Of a stretch of 64,000 nucleotides of DNA, positions 12,274-24,458 are shown one piece after another. The stretch is from Paramecium sonneborni. Taxonomy: Eukaryota; Ciliophora; Oligohymenophorea; Peniculida; Parameciidae. Made by a program: the position numbers and the translations under genes. The notes under the pieces were generated by a model, which worked only from the letters and a program-made list of their open reading frames with translations, was not told where the DNA came from and made no database searches. The DNA is taken from positions 30,987 to 94,986 of the forward strand of contig CAJJDN010000008.1 in the NCBI GenBank assembly GCA_905182985.1, read 5' to 3'. How positions within the stretch are numbered: the first letter of the stretch is position 1; the number at the start of each line of letters is the position of its first letter.

Positions 12274-13112
12274 ATGTCAGACAAACCAAATATCCCTGCA
12301 CCTAATTCTTTGGTTAAATATGCAAGTGCCACTTTAGTTTCTACTTCTGGAAAGCCTATTAAAGATAAAAAGAAAGGAAGAGATGCAGCTCCATAGTCAA
12401 TTACTAATGCATAAACAGAGGATATATTAAATTCAATTCTTCCTCCAAGAGTATCATATAAATCCTCTAAGTTAGGAATATACAATGGAAAAATAATAAT
12501 TGTGGATTTAATGTGTCTCTTCCACCCCTGCAAAAAGAGTATATGAACTTTATATTCAAAATAGGAAGATGTTATTCTGCTTTAAGAAAATTTAGATAAA
12601 AAATTATAATAGAGATAAGCTAGAGAAACTGGTATATGCCCTATTCGAGAAGAATTATATGCTTAATGTTTTGATGAACTTATAAGACAAGTAATATTTG
12701 CAAGTTACAATTAGATTACAATAAATTGTGCTGAAAGAGGACTATTATTAGTTCGAGTCAGGGATGAAATAAGGTAGACAATTTAGGCTTATTAAACTTT
12801 ATATGAGAGTTCTATTGCTTTTGGCATGAGGAAAGCCTTATAAGCAGAATAAAGAAAAGTAATTAAATTATCTATAATTATTAGACTGATTACAATAATA
12901 AAATTAAATAATTAGAAACTGAATGCCAAGATTTAACAAAACAAGTTGAAAAAATAGAATGCACCATAGAAGACATGCAAAAATAAGATTAAGAATTATA
13001 AGAACATGAAGAAGCCAAACATAGAGATTAAGTCAATTTCTTAAAAAATGCAAACAAAGTGTACAAAGAAGAGTTAGAAAAGTTTCTCACAGGTGCTAAT
13101 GTTAAAAAATGA
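12274..13112 (+). CDS. axonemal inner-arm dynein light chain p28 (DNALI1), copy A
   Basis: Hallmarks of p28: N-terminal PNSLVKYASATLVSTSG, ILPPREYT, VSSTPAKREDVILLQENLDK, then RQARETGICPIREELYAQCF, DELIRQITINCAERGLLLV, RVRDEIRQTIQAYQTLYESS, IAFGMRKALQAEQRK and a C-terminal coil ending FLTGANVKK. p28 binds single-headed inner dynein arms of cilia. Four introns (25, 26, 24, 26 nt, all TAG) fit the frame. Full length about 245 residues, usual for the family. A paralogue lies at 60448-61183. Confidence 0.93.
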
Positions 13113-13605
13113 TTAACATAATATTACATTTGAAAAAAGTAGAATTCTTATCTTGTATATATATATAAATTTACACAAATTGTATAGATAATAAAAAACA
13201 TTTTTGGATTAAAGAATTTAGTAATCTAATTTAATTATATAACTTGATAATATTTTTGATAAGAAATATAAATAGTCTTTAAAATGTTTATATTGAAATT
13301 TTTTTTGAGATTAATATACAAATTAATATTATATATTAAAAATTAATTAAAGTGTTATAAAATAAATTAAAATAAAGCTTTCTAATATAATTCAATGTTA
13401 ATACTAAATATTTTAGCAACTCTTGATAGCTCTCTAATAAAATATAAGAAAGCTAAATACTGGTTTATAAAAACCATTAGTAACAAAAAGTAAAATAATT
13501 CTAATAGTGATAATCGGACGATTATTAATAAATTCTGTGAAGATTATTTAGTTGAATTGTGTAAATAAATATTTAATTTTTATTCTGATTATATGAATAT
13601 AAATT
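13113..13605. other. convergent 3' spacer
   Basis: About 490 bp between p28 copy A and the TauE/SafE gene, both of which end here. Very AT-rich; no gene seen. Confidence 0.5.
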
Positions 13606-14997
13606 TCAACAACGGGAATGATATTCCAATAATGTGTCAAATCCAAAAAGGACTGAATTGATAATAATTAAGGCTACAATAGAAATGATGTTGTTTGCAA
13701 CTTAAATTATATCTACAATTAAAACTACAAAGCCTACTTTATACTTATTCATCAACATATAAGCAGGTTTAGTGAATAATAGCAACCCTAAAATCTAAAA
13801 ATTAAATAAATAAATTTACCGCCAAACCAATATAAGCGAATAATTATCCAGTTGTGATAGTTTTTTATAAAAATAACTGTAACAGACTATTAAGTGAAAT
13901 CATAAAAGAAGCAAAAGCAGAAGTACCAGCTGCTTCTCTTGCAATAATTTTATTATGCAATAAAAATGATACCATAATAATTCCACCTCCCATACCAATA
14001 ATTCCAGTACTGAAACCTGCCAACCAACCTGCCAGATAATATTACCAGAATATTTTCCTAGGTGTAAAGAATCTATGTTTGGGTCTATATTAGACTAAAT
14101 CTTTAAAGAATTCTTCGTTTCTTTTATTCCAATAAACAACACATGTATAAATAAAATTGGCTGCTATTAAGACAAGAATAATCAAGTTGTCTTCAGGAGA
14201 GCATGGATCTAAACCTATAATTGAATTATTATGATTATTAGCTCTCATCATAATGATGGTCTGATTGATTATAAAGGATCCCATAACAAAGCTAATATTC
14301 TTAATCTAAACTTTATTATGGTCATTAACATAAAACTCTTAATACTTATCCAACATCTTTTCATCAAGATTTGTTTCTTTAGCCATTTCTTCTCTTGTCA
14401 TAATTTTCTCAGACACAAATACCTTGTTATTTCTTTTGTCTTGTTCTAGTTGTCTTTGTGTGAAAGCTAGTATAATTCTTTTAAATTACTAAACTTCCAT
14501 AAAAATGGAATGGCTCCCATCAAAAAACATAATTAGATGATATAAATAGCAAATGAAGGTAATAGCTGTTAGAGTAGGGCACCTAAGCTAAAGGCAATAG
14601 GAATAGCTTAATTGAATATAACATTAATGTCAAAGTTCACTAGGGGTAATTCTGGAATATCGGGATGTCTTTCTCATGAAATTTTAAGATACTTTTCAAA
14701 AAACAAAAACAATAAATTTCCTGCTGTTGTTGTAAACAGAAAGCTATCTGCAACTTAGGTTGCAATGCCAGCTGGATAATTTAATAATAGATTTAAAATA
14801 GGTCTTTTCGTCATTCCACTTCCCAAACCTCCTAATATTCCGATTCCCAAAAATATTGGAATCAAAGAATATACGAAACCTGTATATGGTGTCAACTCTA
14901 AAATAGGATCATGTACACAGGTAAAGTTAATTTCATTCCATTCACAATTACTTAATAGCCAACACCCTTTATCTGGATCACATGCTTAACCACTCAT
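13606..14997 (-). CDS. TauE/SafE-family membrane permease
   Basis: A polytopic protein starting MSGQACDPDKGCWLLSNCEW with a short lumenal/extracellular Cys-containing N-terminus. The first helical bundle carries GIGILGGLGSGMTKRPIL and the second repeat GFSTGIIGMGGGIIMVSFL; these paired Gly-rich GxGGG motifs in two inverted repeats are the signature of the TauE/SafE (sulfite/organosulfur exporter) family. A 24-nt AAG-acceptor intron at 14669-14692 removes an in-frame TGA, and a 25-nt TAG intron lies near the C-terminal GLA/ILGLLLF join. The substrate cannot be told from sequence. Confidence 0.8.
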
Positions 14998-15118
14998 TTT
15001 GTTATTTTATATACTAATGTTCTTTTGTTAATATATATCAAAATATATGTAATAATTTATTCATTCTTTAAAAGTTTTTATGTTGGTTCTTTTTGATTAA
15101 AATATTAATATACATTTT

Positions 15119-15784
15119 ATGGATTCTTAATATGAGGAGGGAGAAATTATGACTCATAAAAATGACAAATTAGAACGTATAAATAGTGAATCCTCTTTAC
15201 GATCTCTTGTAAATTTTTTAATTTATTCATAGAGTGACACAAATGGTGATGAAAGATTACGTAAATCTTTATTAGAAAAAACAAGTTCCTTTTCTTATAT
15301 TTGTGCTATTTTTAATTTCTTAGGTCATTGTACATAAGTTGGTTGCAAGTATTTCTATTAATATTCTTTTAGGAAAAGACATATTTTATTATAGGATGGA
15401 TTAGATTAATTCATCACTGAGAATATGCAATTATTGAATCAATTGATTAGTAGTGGATAAAACATTAGAGTTCCTATAGAAAAGATAATAAATAGAGAAA
15501 ATCGCAATTCCAAACACTAAGTAATCAAACCTAAAGTTATGATTAATTATAATCGAGAACTTTGTGAAAAATATTAAAGAGCCTTAACTCATAAATTAAG
15601 AAAAGATATTGATAAGATGCAAGATAAACTTAAAACCATTTCATATCTTAAGAAATGGGTTAGACATAATTTCGTAGATGCTAGAGATTTTAGTGAATTG
15701 TACTATTCCCTAAATTCTACGCAATAAATTCATTTTATGAACTTTTTTAAAGTTCTTGAGTTATAAACACCCTCATTTCAATGA
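15119..15784 (+). CDS. uncharacterised protein
   Basis: A 221-residue intronless frame beginning MDSQYEEGEIMTHKNDKLER. A Cys-containing patch, CAIFNFLGHCTQVGCKYFYQ, sits near residue 65, followed by a predicted helical region (LRKDIDKMQDKLKTISYLKK) and ending LELQTPSFQ. The Cys spacing is not a clear zinc finger. No family recognised. Amino-acid composition and length make it a real gene. Confidence 0.7.
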
Positions 15785-16281
15785 TCATTATACATATCAA
15801 GTTTGTTTCTGTGTATATGTAAAAAAAATTATCTAATAATTAAATTGCAATATAAATATCAAAAAATACAAGATTCGATTTAGTAATCAACTAAATGAAT
15901 TTTTCTAATTCTATTAACATTAAAAAAATGGAGAGAGTATATTAAGAACATATTAGATTCTAAATCCTTAAATATTGTTTGTATTAAAGGAGTATTAAAT
16001 CAAGTGTTTTATTTAACTATTTAAAATTACTCTTCGTTTTGATGAATCAATACATCAAGTGTTACGTATAATGGTTAATGTAAGAAATTCTTGCATTAGA
16101 TATATTTAAATAATAATATTAATAATAAAATACAAATCATCAACATAATTATATATTATTATTTTTTGGATTATTACTACTTTAGGAATATCATTTTGAA
16201 TAGAAAAGAATTAAAGTAATAAGTTTGGTACAAGAGATTTTTGTAATTGTTATATTTAAATGGTTTAGAACCTACATTAAT
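15785..16281. other. intergenic spacer
   Basis: About 500 bp between two plus-strand genes; AT-rich, no gene or structured RNA recognised. Confidence 0.45.
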
Positions 16282-16925
16282 ATGATTAAAAAAGATTATT
16301 TGTCATTTCATTAAGTTTTTGAATAAAGAGTATAGTTTAAAGGTCACTAAAGACGTGTTGCTTAAGCTAGAGGTTCAAGCTATAATGACTCGGATTATTC
16401 AAAGTTAATTGATTAAATGGTTGGGTTTTAGTATAAGATGAGAAGAAGAAATCATTAAATTTAAGAGTAGCAAATATAAGCAAAAAATGATATACTATCT
16501 TAACGATTAATGTCTATTTAGAAAACTGAGCCAAAATTGCAATTAAATGAATTAAAAATATTTAGTTCTCGAAAGTAGTTTCAACTGCAACTTGATCGAG
16601 AAGTAATAAAACAAAATTCTCGACTGAGAGAGAGAATAAAGTCAATGTATAATTAGGAATTATATAAAGTGAGTCGTAATTAAATAGAAAATCTTTGAAT
16701 TAAGATTTTGTGAAACATTAAATTACTTTGGAGCGAATGTAAAAGTATAAGAGAAAGAATAATCGATGTGTATTAAAATCGTTAGAGAGAATAGAAAATA
16801 GTGAATCACAAAAATAATAATTTAAATTCAATAACCAAACAATAAAAACTGAGCCAGAATAGGAATATAGTGCATGCAGATCAAACACTAATAAAATACT
16901 GAGTTTTATAAATCTAATTGATTGA
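16282..16925 (+). CDS. basic helical protein, weakly CFAP97-like
   Basis: Starts MIKKDYLSFHQVFEQRVQFK and is very Arg/Gln-rich. Region YKMRRRNHQIQEQ, then NELKIFSSRKQFQLQLDREV, then KQNSRLRERIKSI resembles the helix pairs of the CFAP97 domain (E....I..EN..L..RI), but the upstream PW..PSH motif is absent, so the link is weak. A 23-nt intron with AAG acceptor at 16647-16669 gives SIESQLNRKSLNQDFVKH and an open frame to TGA. About 206 residues. Confidence 0.6.
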
Positions 16926-17002
16926 TTTTAAACAATAAAACAATCAAATATATAAATTTAATTTTTGATAATATTGATTATGTTGTATTATGTTGTATTA
17001 AA

Positions 17003-18255
17003 TCATAAAATTGATAACATCATCAATCCAAAGAAGATAATGGAAATCATAATTTATGAGGAAGTCTCATCATCACATGAAATTCCAGAACAATTTTCAG
17101 AATTGTAAGTCTATACTTCTGTATCAGTGGGACATGAAGCATCAGTAGATTCTTTAATGCATGTAGACGATGTAGATCCAACAGCTGAAGCATCTTAAAC
17201 ATCAGTAAGGATTCTTCTACTAGATGATTATGTGAGAACAGCATCTGAAGCAATAGTAACATTATTAGCTATGAATTTGAATTTGATTTCGTAAATGGTT
17301 CCATCAGCTGTTTTATTATGCAATTTAGGTTTCACTTGTTTAGTTACTCCATTAGCTGTAACAGTTATTTAAGAATCTCCAGGATGCCATTTTCCATCAT
17401 TGAATCCATTTTCTGTTATACTTTATTTAAAGTAAATAGTTTCATCTACTACTAATTCTGGATTAGTGACAATGTTTTAACAAGTTGAATCACTTCCACA
17501 ACATTCTAATTTTGAAATAGCTTATTAGACACATTTTGTTTAAGCAGCATCAGCACATACTGGTTATCCTCTAAGTTTTGGTTAGAATACAAAATTATTT
17601 AATGTTGATAAGTCAGTTGTCATATTGCCAACAAAATTGAAAGCAAATGAAGCAATTTATTTAGTGTATTAAGTTGTTATGGCATCTACATTTATTGCAT
17701 AAAATCCTTAATAGACAACGAAATCAGTCTAAGTATCCTTAGCCAAATAGGTGTCAAAGTTACTATTTAATAATAATCATATATAGAATACCTCTTTTCA
17801 ATCAAGAAAAACCATGATCTTGAGTTATCAGTATTTAGTACTGATGTCAAAGAAGATGAGTCTATGGTTTCATTTATAAACCCAACTTTAAATCTAACAA
17901 GACTTATTGATAAACAACTATTTGCAACTTCTAGAGCTGTTTCTAATCCAGTTGAATTTTAAAATTTTAAAGATACTTTTAGATTACCATTTTCTAATGT
18001 TAATCCAAATTCTGGTTTATTTGGTAGTTAATCTGCACCAGAGTTTTATTTTTTCTATTTAAAATAGTTAAGTTTCGATGCACAAGTTCCTGCTTCAATG
18101 CATTCTCCATGTACAGCTATTTAGGTCTCAGTACAATTCAAAGGGTTAGATTTTTAACCTGATGTTTATCCTTATGGGTTTTCTGCAGAAGAAACTGCTT
18201 GAGCAATTACAGAAATTGCTAAACTAAGTAAGAACAGTATTTAATTTGATTTCAT
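17003..18255 (-). CDS. secreted/surface Cys-containing protein, copy A
   Basis: Signal peptide MKSNQILFLLSLAISVIAQA, then NCTETQIAVHGECIEAGTCA, a central beta-rich part with KPEFGLTLENGNLKVSLKF, VCADAAQTKCVQQAISK, ELVVDETIYFKQSITENGF, and near the end CIKESTDASCPTDTEVQTY and NCSGISCDDETSS followed by a hydrophobic tail IMISIIFFGLMMLSIL, as in GPI-anchored ciliate surface proteins. One 29-nt intron. About 407 residues. Its paralogue at 61289-62493 shares the whole layout. No named family recognised; surface location is inferred from the ends. Confidence 0.82.
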
Positions 18256-18390
18256 TAAATAAATTTTATAAGAATAAATCAAATTTATATAACATAAATA
18301 TAGAACATTCTATGTAAAGCCAAGGCATTCTAGATAATACTATAATATTAATTTTTTATAATAATTCTCTTGAAAAGCCTTTCTAAAAAT

Positions 18391-20160
18391 GTATTATTCT
18401 TATCTGGCTTTTCTTATGCTGATGGCTACTAAGGCTAATTTGGAATCTAAATATTATATTAACTTACTGACTAAGTAAGAGCCGTTTATGCTAATTAACC
18501 AGGTCAAACTGGTGGAAAAGTTTTTTTGTAGAAAGTATAAGTAGAAACAGTTTGAGTTAATATGGATGGTAAAACTGTGGTAGTGGTTGAAGGAATTTAG
18601 GCTTAGGGTATTTTTGTTTAAGGTTACTCAATGTTTTAGTTTAAGGAATCAGACTGCTTTTTAAGGGTAAAGGTTAGTGGTTTAAATTGTTTAAGGGACT
18701 ACGCTAGTTGTTTTAAAAAGGTTAAGAAACTGATCTATTTAAGTAGTTGTAATGATAGACTTTTATTGAAAATATGTAAATGTTTATCAATTTTATGGTA
18801 CAATAGTATTCTATACTACAGGCGGTGATTAAATTGTATTTGTTGTAATTTATGGTAATTAAATATCTGTGTTTACTATTAGTTATTGAATTAATGTTGT
18901 TTAGACAATGTTGTTGTCTAAACTTTAGGAGCTTAATACTTTGTAGTAGTAACTTATGGCTACTATTTTATTGTCAAATATTATTATGGTTATTATGTCT
19001 AATTGATAATTTTACAACTCTTGCCACTACCACTTATTATTATTATTACATTCTCTATGTTTCAATTACTACTTATGTTTATTACTTTAATGTTGTATTG
19101 TTCGTTAAGCCTTAATTTATACAGTTGTAGAATTTATTTGAATATTAATTTTTGCTCTTTATTTAAATTGGTTGACAATTAAATTGATCGATCTTTTTGA
19201 ATTGTATTCATACAGATAATTTATGTTATTTTTATACTGTGTAATATTCTGTTTTCTCTTATATTCTTTCTACTGGCACATATTATAATGAATAAATTCA
19301 TACCAATTTATTTCTCTTAAATAACTTAAGGAATATATTAACAATAAATTATGCTTTATTCTAAGGTAAAACTTATGTTGGCACTCCTTACAAAGGATTC
19401 CTCAAGTTTTGGTTCTATACTTTAAATTTTTTCCTTAATTGAGACAATGTGTATTATAAATCAATAAAATTAAGTCAGTAATACTGTGAACTCTGAAAAT
19501 TTGATTCAAAAATAGCCAAAAGTTTAAAGCATAAAGAAATCTCTTAATTCATCTCTTTTGAAAAATTATTTCTCTTACGACGATTTAGAAAATTTTTTAA
19601 TAAGTTGACTCTTAAGAAAGAAATTAGATCTAAAAACAATTATAGACTACTTCCGGAATGAATTGATCTTTATAAGAATTATATCTTTAGAGATGATTAG
19701 CAAAAATTTGATATAATCAAAAGAATAAATCAAAGTTTAAAGATTTTGCATAAATAAGCCTTTCACAATTATATGAATTATTTAGCATATTTATGAAAAA
19801 GAAGGATGTATCAAATGAAATAATTGATTGGAAAGAAAAGTAAAATCATTGTTTAAAATAAATAAACTTTCTATAAAAGTATTAATCTACCTCATTTTGG
19901 TTGTTTTTAAGATAATGAAGTTAAAGCCTTTGTAAATGGGGCTGTTTGGATGTTATTATATCCTGAGAGAGAATATAAAGGCTATTTAGATAAAAAATAA
20001 TATAAAATACTTCTCAACCCTCTGTAAATTATTTCTTTCAACTTGATATACTAACTTAAACTTAAGATTAATTTGTTCACTTTTGGTATAGAAAATATAA
20101 GTTATTGTAACAATTTAATTATGAAAATTAAGTTTGATAATAAATGATATTTTTTTAGGG
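18391..20160 (+). pseudogene. degenerate coding-like region
   Basis: Begins with a good signal peptide, MYYSYLAFLMLMATKANLES, after which the reading frame cannot be followed through plausible introns. Fragments in other frames look protein-like: GQTGGKVFLQKVQVETV, then (after TGA) VNMDGKTVVVVEGIQAQG. Between 19520 and 20150, LYKNYIFRDDQQKFDIIKR and FQDNEVKAFVNGAVWMLLYP are separated by TGA codons or frame changes. 18540-19130 is strikingly T/G-rich on the plus strand. Best read as one or two decayed genes; an unusual multi-intron gene cannot be excluded. Confidence 0.35.
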
Positions 20161-20789
20161 CGAAATGGAAAAAAGCCTTTGTAACCTTAAAAATATTTGA
20201 ATAGTTTATCAAATGAGATTTAGATGAAAGAGTATAATAATATATATATTTTAATTTATTTAAATTTCAAATGAATAATAATCAAAATTATAAATTACCT
20301 AATTTGTATTCAATTTCAGTCTTTATTGTTGCTAATGTTTATATTCATATTTTTTAATAAAAATCTCTATTCATTCCAATTAAATGTAATAATATTTGTA
20401 AAATATCGAATCTTTATTATATGCTCAATTACTAATTAGATTGTAGGATTCCACTAACTTGTATTCATTAATAGGAAAGTATTAATAAATATAAAATAGT
20501 AAAAAAGAATGTTTCTCAAGTGAATTTTTTAATGAAAATCAAATTTAATAAAAAGTAGTTCTTGATTAAATTATTGATTAAAATATGTAAATAGTCATAG
20601 CTACTTAAGGATTTTCGATAATGGTTGGAATGGATTGATTTCATATTGATTAGTTTAATTTATTAAAATTTTATAAATAAAGATATATTAAATACTTATT
20701 TAATTATAAAAATACTTTATAACTGAGATTATTTTGATTTTATAGGATAGTGATTATCTTAACGAGTCGAATTATGTAAATAATATTAA
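20161..20789. other. AT-rich spacer
   Basis: About 630 bp, no supported gene on either strand. Confidence 0.45.
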
Positions 20790-20975
20790 ATGAAGTTATA
20801 TCTTATTTTCTTAGCGCTGATTATATTAGTTATATGTATTTCAAGTTTGTTTGAGATGAAAAAAAATAAAGATAAAGTTTTGATTCTTGTTAAGAGGTGT
20901 AAGGTAATTATTTTTTATTTTAAAGAACTTTTTCGCGCTTTTAAGAGGTATATAATAAATGGCTCATATTTATGA
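20790..20975 (+). CDS. possible small membrane peptide or uORF
   Basis: A 61-codon frame, MKLYLIFLALIILVICISSL, then a basic helical tail, ending at TGA. It contains one strong hydrophobic segment and no internal TAA/TAG. It stops 7 bp before the ATG of the PHD-finger gene, so it would sit in that gene's leader: either an upstream ORF, a separate tiny gene or chance. Low confidence. Confidence 0.3.
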   Translation: MKLYLIFLALIILVICISSLFEMKKNKDKVLILVKRCKVIIFYFKELFRAFKRYIINGSYL

Positions 20976-20982
20976 TAGTAAA

Positions 20983-23839
20983 ATGTAGAATATTGACCCA
21001 GCAATGAAGAGGAGAAAATAAACTAGAGTGAGAAAGTAATTAGTAAACAAGACTTTACAAGAAGAAAGTGAAGAAAATCTGTTGATTGAAGTGCAATAGA
21101 AAGTAACAAAAAAATATCAAAATTATTTGCATACCATCCAAAAAATGGGAGATTTTGATTGGACAGATATTGAGAATACAAACAATATAAAGGTTATTTA
21201 TCCAAGTAAGCAATGTCTTATTTTCAAGTTCAATTTTTGCAAGCTTCTACTTTATAATTTATGATTGCAGCGATGTATTTTAATTGTGATCAAGACTACC
21301 TTTAACATAACCTTGAAGAGGTATAAAAATTAATGAAGAAAACTGAATAAGCTTATGGAACTTCATAATAAGAGTATAATTATCGTTTAATTAAGTGATT
21401 GTAAAAAATAGAAAAATAAAAAAGGGTATGATGTGAATGATGATATATTCATTTTAGAGATGAGATAATTATAAATCTAAGATTTGGATGATATTATTGC
21501 CAACTAAGAGTACTATTATTTTTATATTTCTAGATTAAAATTAGAAAAAATTTAGAAGGAAAATGAAAATGCTATTGAAAAATTTTAAATAGAGGATATT
21601 CCATAACTTAAACCCCCAATTAAAACAGATTAATCTAACAATCTTTTAAGGGACATTTTCGGATTAACAGAGTTTGAAAAATAATACATAGAAAAAATAG
21701 AATTGAAAATATAAACAGATGGATAAAATGATGTTACTTAAGAAACAGGTAAGAAAACATAAGGAGGGGGAATTCATTTATAACCAATTTTAGATGATGC
21801 TCTTTGTTAAGTTTGTAATGATGGAGATTATACTGATGATAATTTAATAGTATTTTGTTCAAAATGCAATATATCAGTCCATTAAAAATGTTATTTAATT
21901 GAAGTAATACCAAGTGAAGATTGGATATGTGATGTATGTTAAACTTTTGGACCTAATGGATAATATTTACGTTGTGCTTTATGTCCGAAATTAGGAGGAG
22001 CTATGAAAGCAACATAAATAGATGCTTCTTGTTTGGAAAATCTAAATCAAACATATTTTGAATCATAAGGAGAAACAATGATGAAAAATGATTTTGTTTC
22101 TAAATTATGTAAATTTATAAATATCTTAAATAGTCTAATAAATAGATGATGATTAAGAATTATATTATGATTTCAGTAAAATACCAAATAGAGATATTAG
22201 AGATCTTGAAAATAATAAAGATATCAAAGAACCATAACCATAAAAAGTATGGATTCATTTATCTTGTTTTTATTGGTCACCTGAATGTTTTTTAGATGAA
22301 AAGTAAGATATATTAAAAGGTGTTGATAATATAAATTAAAAAAGATTTACTCTTAATTGTAGTTTGTGTAATATCAAAAAAGCTGGAATGTGTATTTAAT
22401 GTGCTAGAGGTAATTGTTAAACAGGATTTCATGTAGAATGTGCTAGAAGATCAGGAATATTTCTTACATAAACAATTGTCAACACTAAACCAGATTATTA
22501 AATATTTTGCTAAAAACACGTACCACTTAAAGTTAAGAGAATTTTAGAATCAAAATAAAGATTATATGAAAGAGAAATAATTGATTTTTTTAGAGCTTAT
22601 GAAAAATGCAAAACTGTACATAAAAAGTCTTAATAAAGACCTAAAAAAACAAAATCAACGAAGGAATCTCTATAAAAGTAAGAGATTTAGGAACATTAAG
22701 AGAGTGAATTTGATTTAATAGATTTTGCTTCAAAATTAAAGGAATTTATAGATTAAATTTTAGATTAAAAAATGATAGTAAATTTAAAATTAGAGGAAGG
22801 TAAATATGTTTTCGAATCTCTATCTGAACCATAATTAAAATAATAAAAATAATATTACTTAACAAAATTGCCAGAATTATATTAAACCAAAGTTGATTAA
22901 AATGGATTACTTATTACATAATTTTATAAAAGTACTATTACTGCAACTGATGAAATATGGAAATTCTTTAAATATAGAGATTATGAAAAAGATATCACTT
23001 ATAAAATGTATGAAAAGTTGAGAAGAAGAGCAAGTAAATTCATGTAAGAATTAAATCCCCAGAAAAAACAAGCTAAATTGATTGATATGTTGATGTTGAA
23101 AAAATTTAAAAAAAACAAGAAATCTGATTATAAAAAAGAAATAATAATTGAATAAGTTGGGGATGAATATTTTTAAAGAGATGATAATTTATATTGTGTT
23201 TGTAGAGGAAAGTTTAAAGATGGCAATCCTATGATTTGCTGTGAATATTGTGATGAATGGTTTCATTTTGATTGTTTAGAAATAATAATCCCATATGAAG
23301 AAATAAGCAAAATGGATTTTTATTGTTTTTTATGTATAGATGATTTACCAAAAGATAAATAGGTTGAAATATACAAAAATTATGCGAATGTATTTAAAGA
23401 TTCATCCTTTAAACTTTAAAGAGAATTAGCTCATAAATGTGCATTAAATGAATCTCGAAAAGCCAGAATAAATGAATTAAAACAGGCTAAGTTAATTTAA
23501 GAAAACAATAATTTAGAATAACATAATCCATGTTTAGAATTAAAATTAGAATAAATATAATTTGAAGAACAAATTAATGAATATATTTATGTTCCAAATA
23601 ATTGTGTTTCTAAATAAAGTTAAAAAGAAATAAATTCAGCAGATAATAATTATAATTAAGTGGATATTTAAAATGATGGTTCAGAAAAAAATAAAAAAAG
23701 CGATGATCATGTTAAAACCCCAAGTAAAACAGAATCGGTTGAAGATCCTGATAATAAATTGGAAGTGCCAGAAACTCAAGAAAAATAAAATAGCAAACTT
23801 AAATAAAAAACTATACGTAACTATATACCTAAAAAGTGA
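20983..23839 (+). CDS. triple PHD-finger chromatin protein (BRPF/JADE-like PHD-ePHD)
   Basis: About 920 residues. A first PHD (LCQVCNDGDYTDDNLIVFCS, then SVHQKCYLIEVI and DWICDVC) is followed by a knuckle RCALCPKLGGAMKAT and an extended PHD (WIHLSCFYWSPECF, CSLCNIKKAGMCIQC, GFHVECARRSG, then C..H). This PHD-zinc-knuckle-ePHD module is that of BRPF, JADE and AF10 proteins, which read unmodified H3 tails. A third PHD near the C-terminus reads YCVCRGKFKDGNPMICCEYC, DEWFHFDCLE, FYCFLC. No catalytic domain seen. Three introns inferred: 21206-21228 (AAG), one about 31 nt near 21321 (AAG, less sure) and a 25-nt TAG intron near 22109. The C-tail is Lys/Glu/Asn-rich. Confidence 0.85.
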
Positions 23840-24005
23840 TTATAATATATTTCACATTTATTATTAAAAATAAAATTCTCTAATATTGAAAATTATCAAA
23901 TAAATAAAAAATAAAATTATTAGAAAATTAGAATAAATTATTAACATATTTATTTTGATTAAATAATGTAATTAAGGAGGGTACAGTTACTATTACTTTA
24001 TATTA

Positions 24006-24173
24006 ATGTTTTTCAATGTAAAAGAAGCTCATTCTGTTTTAGAGCAAAAGATAAAACAAATAGAGGAATAATTTTTAACAAACCCATTCATCCTTAGATT
24101 AAGTCAAGAATCGTTTGAAGTAGAGAAGAAAATAAATTCTAAGTATTAAAATGTGTTTTTAATTATATAATGA
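24006..24173 (+). CDS. doubtful short ORF
   Basis: A 55-residue frame, MFFNVKEAHSVLEQKIKQIE then EQFLTNPFILRLSQESFEVE, helical and protein-like, ending at TGA. Overlapping upstream in another frame is MQLRRVQLLLLYINVFQ, signal-peptide-like, but no intron joins the two cleanly. It may be an intact tiny gene or the remnant of a secreted-protein gene just upstream of the trichocyst gene. Confidence 0.3.
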
Positions 24174-24458
24174 AAAAGTGTATCTGATATAAGGGTTTGT
24201 TAGTGGTTGAAATGTGAAGTTCAAAAATTACTTCTTGACTTTTTATTATTCTTCATGTATTTTCAATAATTGAAGGTTGCATCTTATTTTTAATGTAGAA
24301 ATGATTGACATACAGAAAAGAAAGGCATGATTAAAGTTTGAATAAAAGCAATAATAAAATGATGTATAAAATTTTAAATCCGTTTTTGCATTCGTTCTAT
24401 TGTTTTTTTTGGAATTTAAAAGCAAGAATGAAGTTGGAATTAAACATAAATATATTTA

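Noticed and set aside
12740..12765. GTTCGAGTC looking like a tRNA T-arm
   Set aside because: It is coding sequence of p28 copy A (LLLVRVRDE) and no cloverleaf surrounds it.
13854..14449. Several plus-strand ORFs
   Set aside because: They are antisense shadows of the TauE/SafE gene.
14674..14676. In-frame TGA in the TauE/SafE gene, first read as a nonsense mutation or pseudogene
   Set aside because: It lies inside a 24-nt GTATCT...AAG segment whose removal restores FFEKHPDIPELP, so an intron explains it.
18540..19000. Long minus-strand open frame
   Set aside because: Its length follows from strand composition skew and a single stop codon; residues are low-complexity Q/T/L with no structure.
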